Source: Gnetum montanum (taxonomy: Eukaryota > Streptophyta > Gnetopsida > Gnetales > Gnetaceae). From it: a DNA stretch of 22,861 nucleotides. This document shows, piece by piece, positions 22,651 through 22,861 of the stretch (the stretch's first letter is position 1; each line of letters begins with the position of its first letter). The stretch is from positions 293,289 to 316,149 of the forward strand of contig MNCI01038201.1 of the NCBI GenBank assembly GCA_015680685.1, given 5' to 3'. Below the pieces are notes generated by a model, which worked only from the letters and a program-made list of their open reading frames with translations, made no database searches and was not told where the DNA came from. A program made the translations under genes and the position numbers.

Positions 22651-22790
22651 TAGTTTAAGGCCGTTGCGGGCCTAAGCGTGAATGGATTACGAAGCAATGT
22701 GTAAATGGCAAAGTAGGTACTAGTTTAGGGCCGTTGCGGGCCAGGCGCGTAAAAGTTCGAATGACTAGTTTAAAGCCGTTGCGGGCCGAT
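22651..22790 (+). repeat. Three repeats of a TAGTTTA + palindromic GCCGTTGCGGGCC unit
   Basis: The units start at 22651, 22721 and 22766, 70 and 45 bp apart. Each has TAGTTTA, two or three purines and GCCGTTGCGGGCC, in which GGCC can pair with GGCC around GTTGCG in the first two. Each is followed within about 60 bp by a GCGTRA or TGTAAATG word. The array lies just 3' of the spliced locus and runs towards the window edge. It looks like a subterminal or regulatory repeat; the function is unknown. Confidence 0.75.
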
Positions 22791-22861
22791 TGCGTAAATG
22801 TTCGAAGTAAATGTAACCTAGACACATGCAAAGACCAAAAACGCAAAGCGTAAACATAGAA

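Overview
This is nuclear DNA from a land plant, most likely a seed plant. It holds one intact intron-containing housekeeping gene, an L1-type LINE with DUF4283-like ORF1 and zf-RVT ORF2, Ty1/copia remains, a 5S rRNA-derived repeat and a second spliced gene-like locus. The sequence does not fix the species; a gymnosperm or other repeat-rich genome would fit.

Layout. (1) 1-3215: a PR-IN-RT fragment of a Copia element on the minus strand (434-2792), flanked by two diverged copies in opposite orientation of an approximately 430-bp dispersed repeat that starts TGATGAGTGGCGAG. A third, shorter copy lies at 17376. (2) 3216-6330: AT-rich DNA with an LTR-like block on the minus strand (about 4195-5160) and the 3' remnant of a second, different LINE-like retroposon on the plus strand (5574-6190). 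(3) 6331-12243: a complete L1-type LINE on the minus strand, delimited by a perfect 15-bp target-site duplication. Its ORF1 and ORF2 are each still in one frame and overlap by ATGA, but carry one and seven nonsense codons. Its 3' tail is poly(C), not poly(A). (4) 12244-16486: promoter and 12 exons of an intact cytosolic fructose-1,6-bisphosphatase gene (340 aa), the only clearly functional gene here. (5) 16487-17564: 3' flank with a full-length degenerate 5S rRNA-like sequence, short direct repeats and the third dispersed-repeat copy. (6) 17565-22861: a compositionally distinct, more GC-rich block rich in the word GCGTAA/TTACGC. It contains an 8-exon plus-strand gene of about 1000 codons.

The right-hand gene is the least familiar item. 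Its N-terminal ~245 codons look like a plant FCP1/NIF-type HAD phosphatase whose catalytic aspartates are replaced. They are joined to a long C-terminal region that I do not recognise and that includes a predicted coiled coil. All seven intron phases agree, and the only lesions are one TAA and one TAG, each one C-to-T step from a Gln codon. The nearby LINE decays in the same way, so ageing by cytosine deamination is the simplest reading; programmed readthrough is not excluded. Tandem hairpins overlap its start codon and palindromic repeats follow its 3' end, which may mean the gene is carried by an undescribed mobile element.
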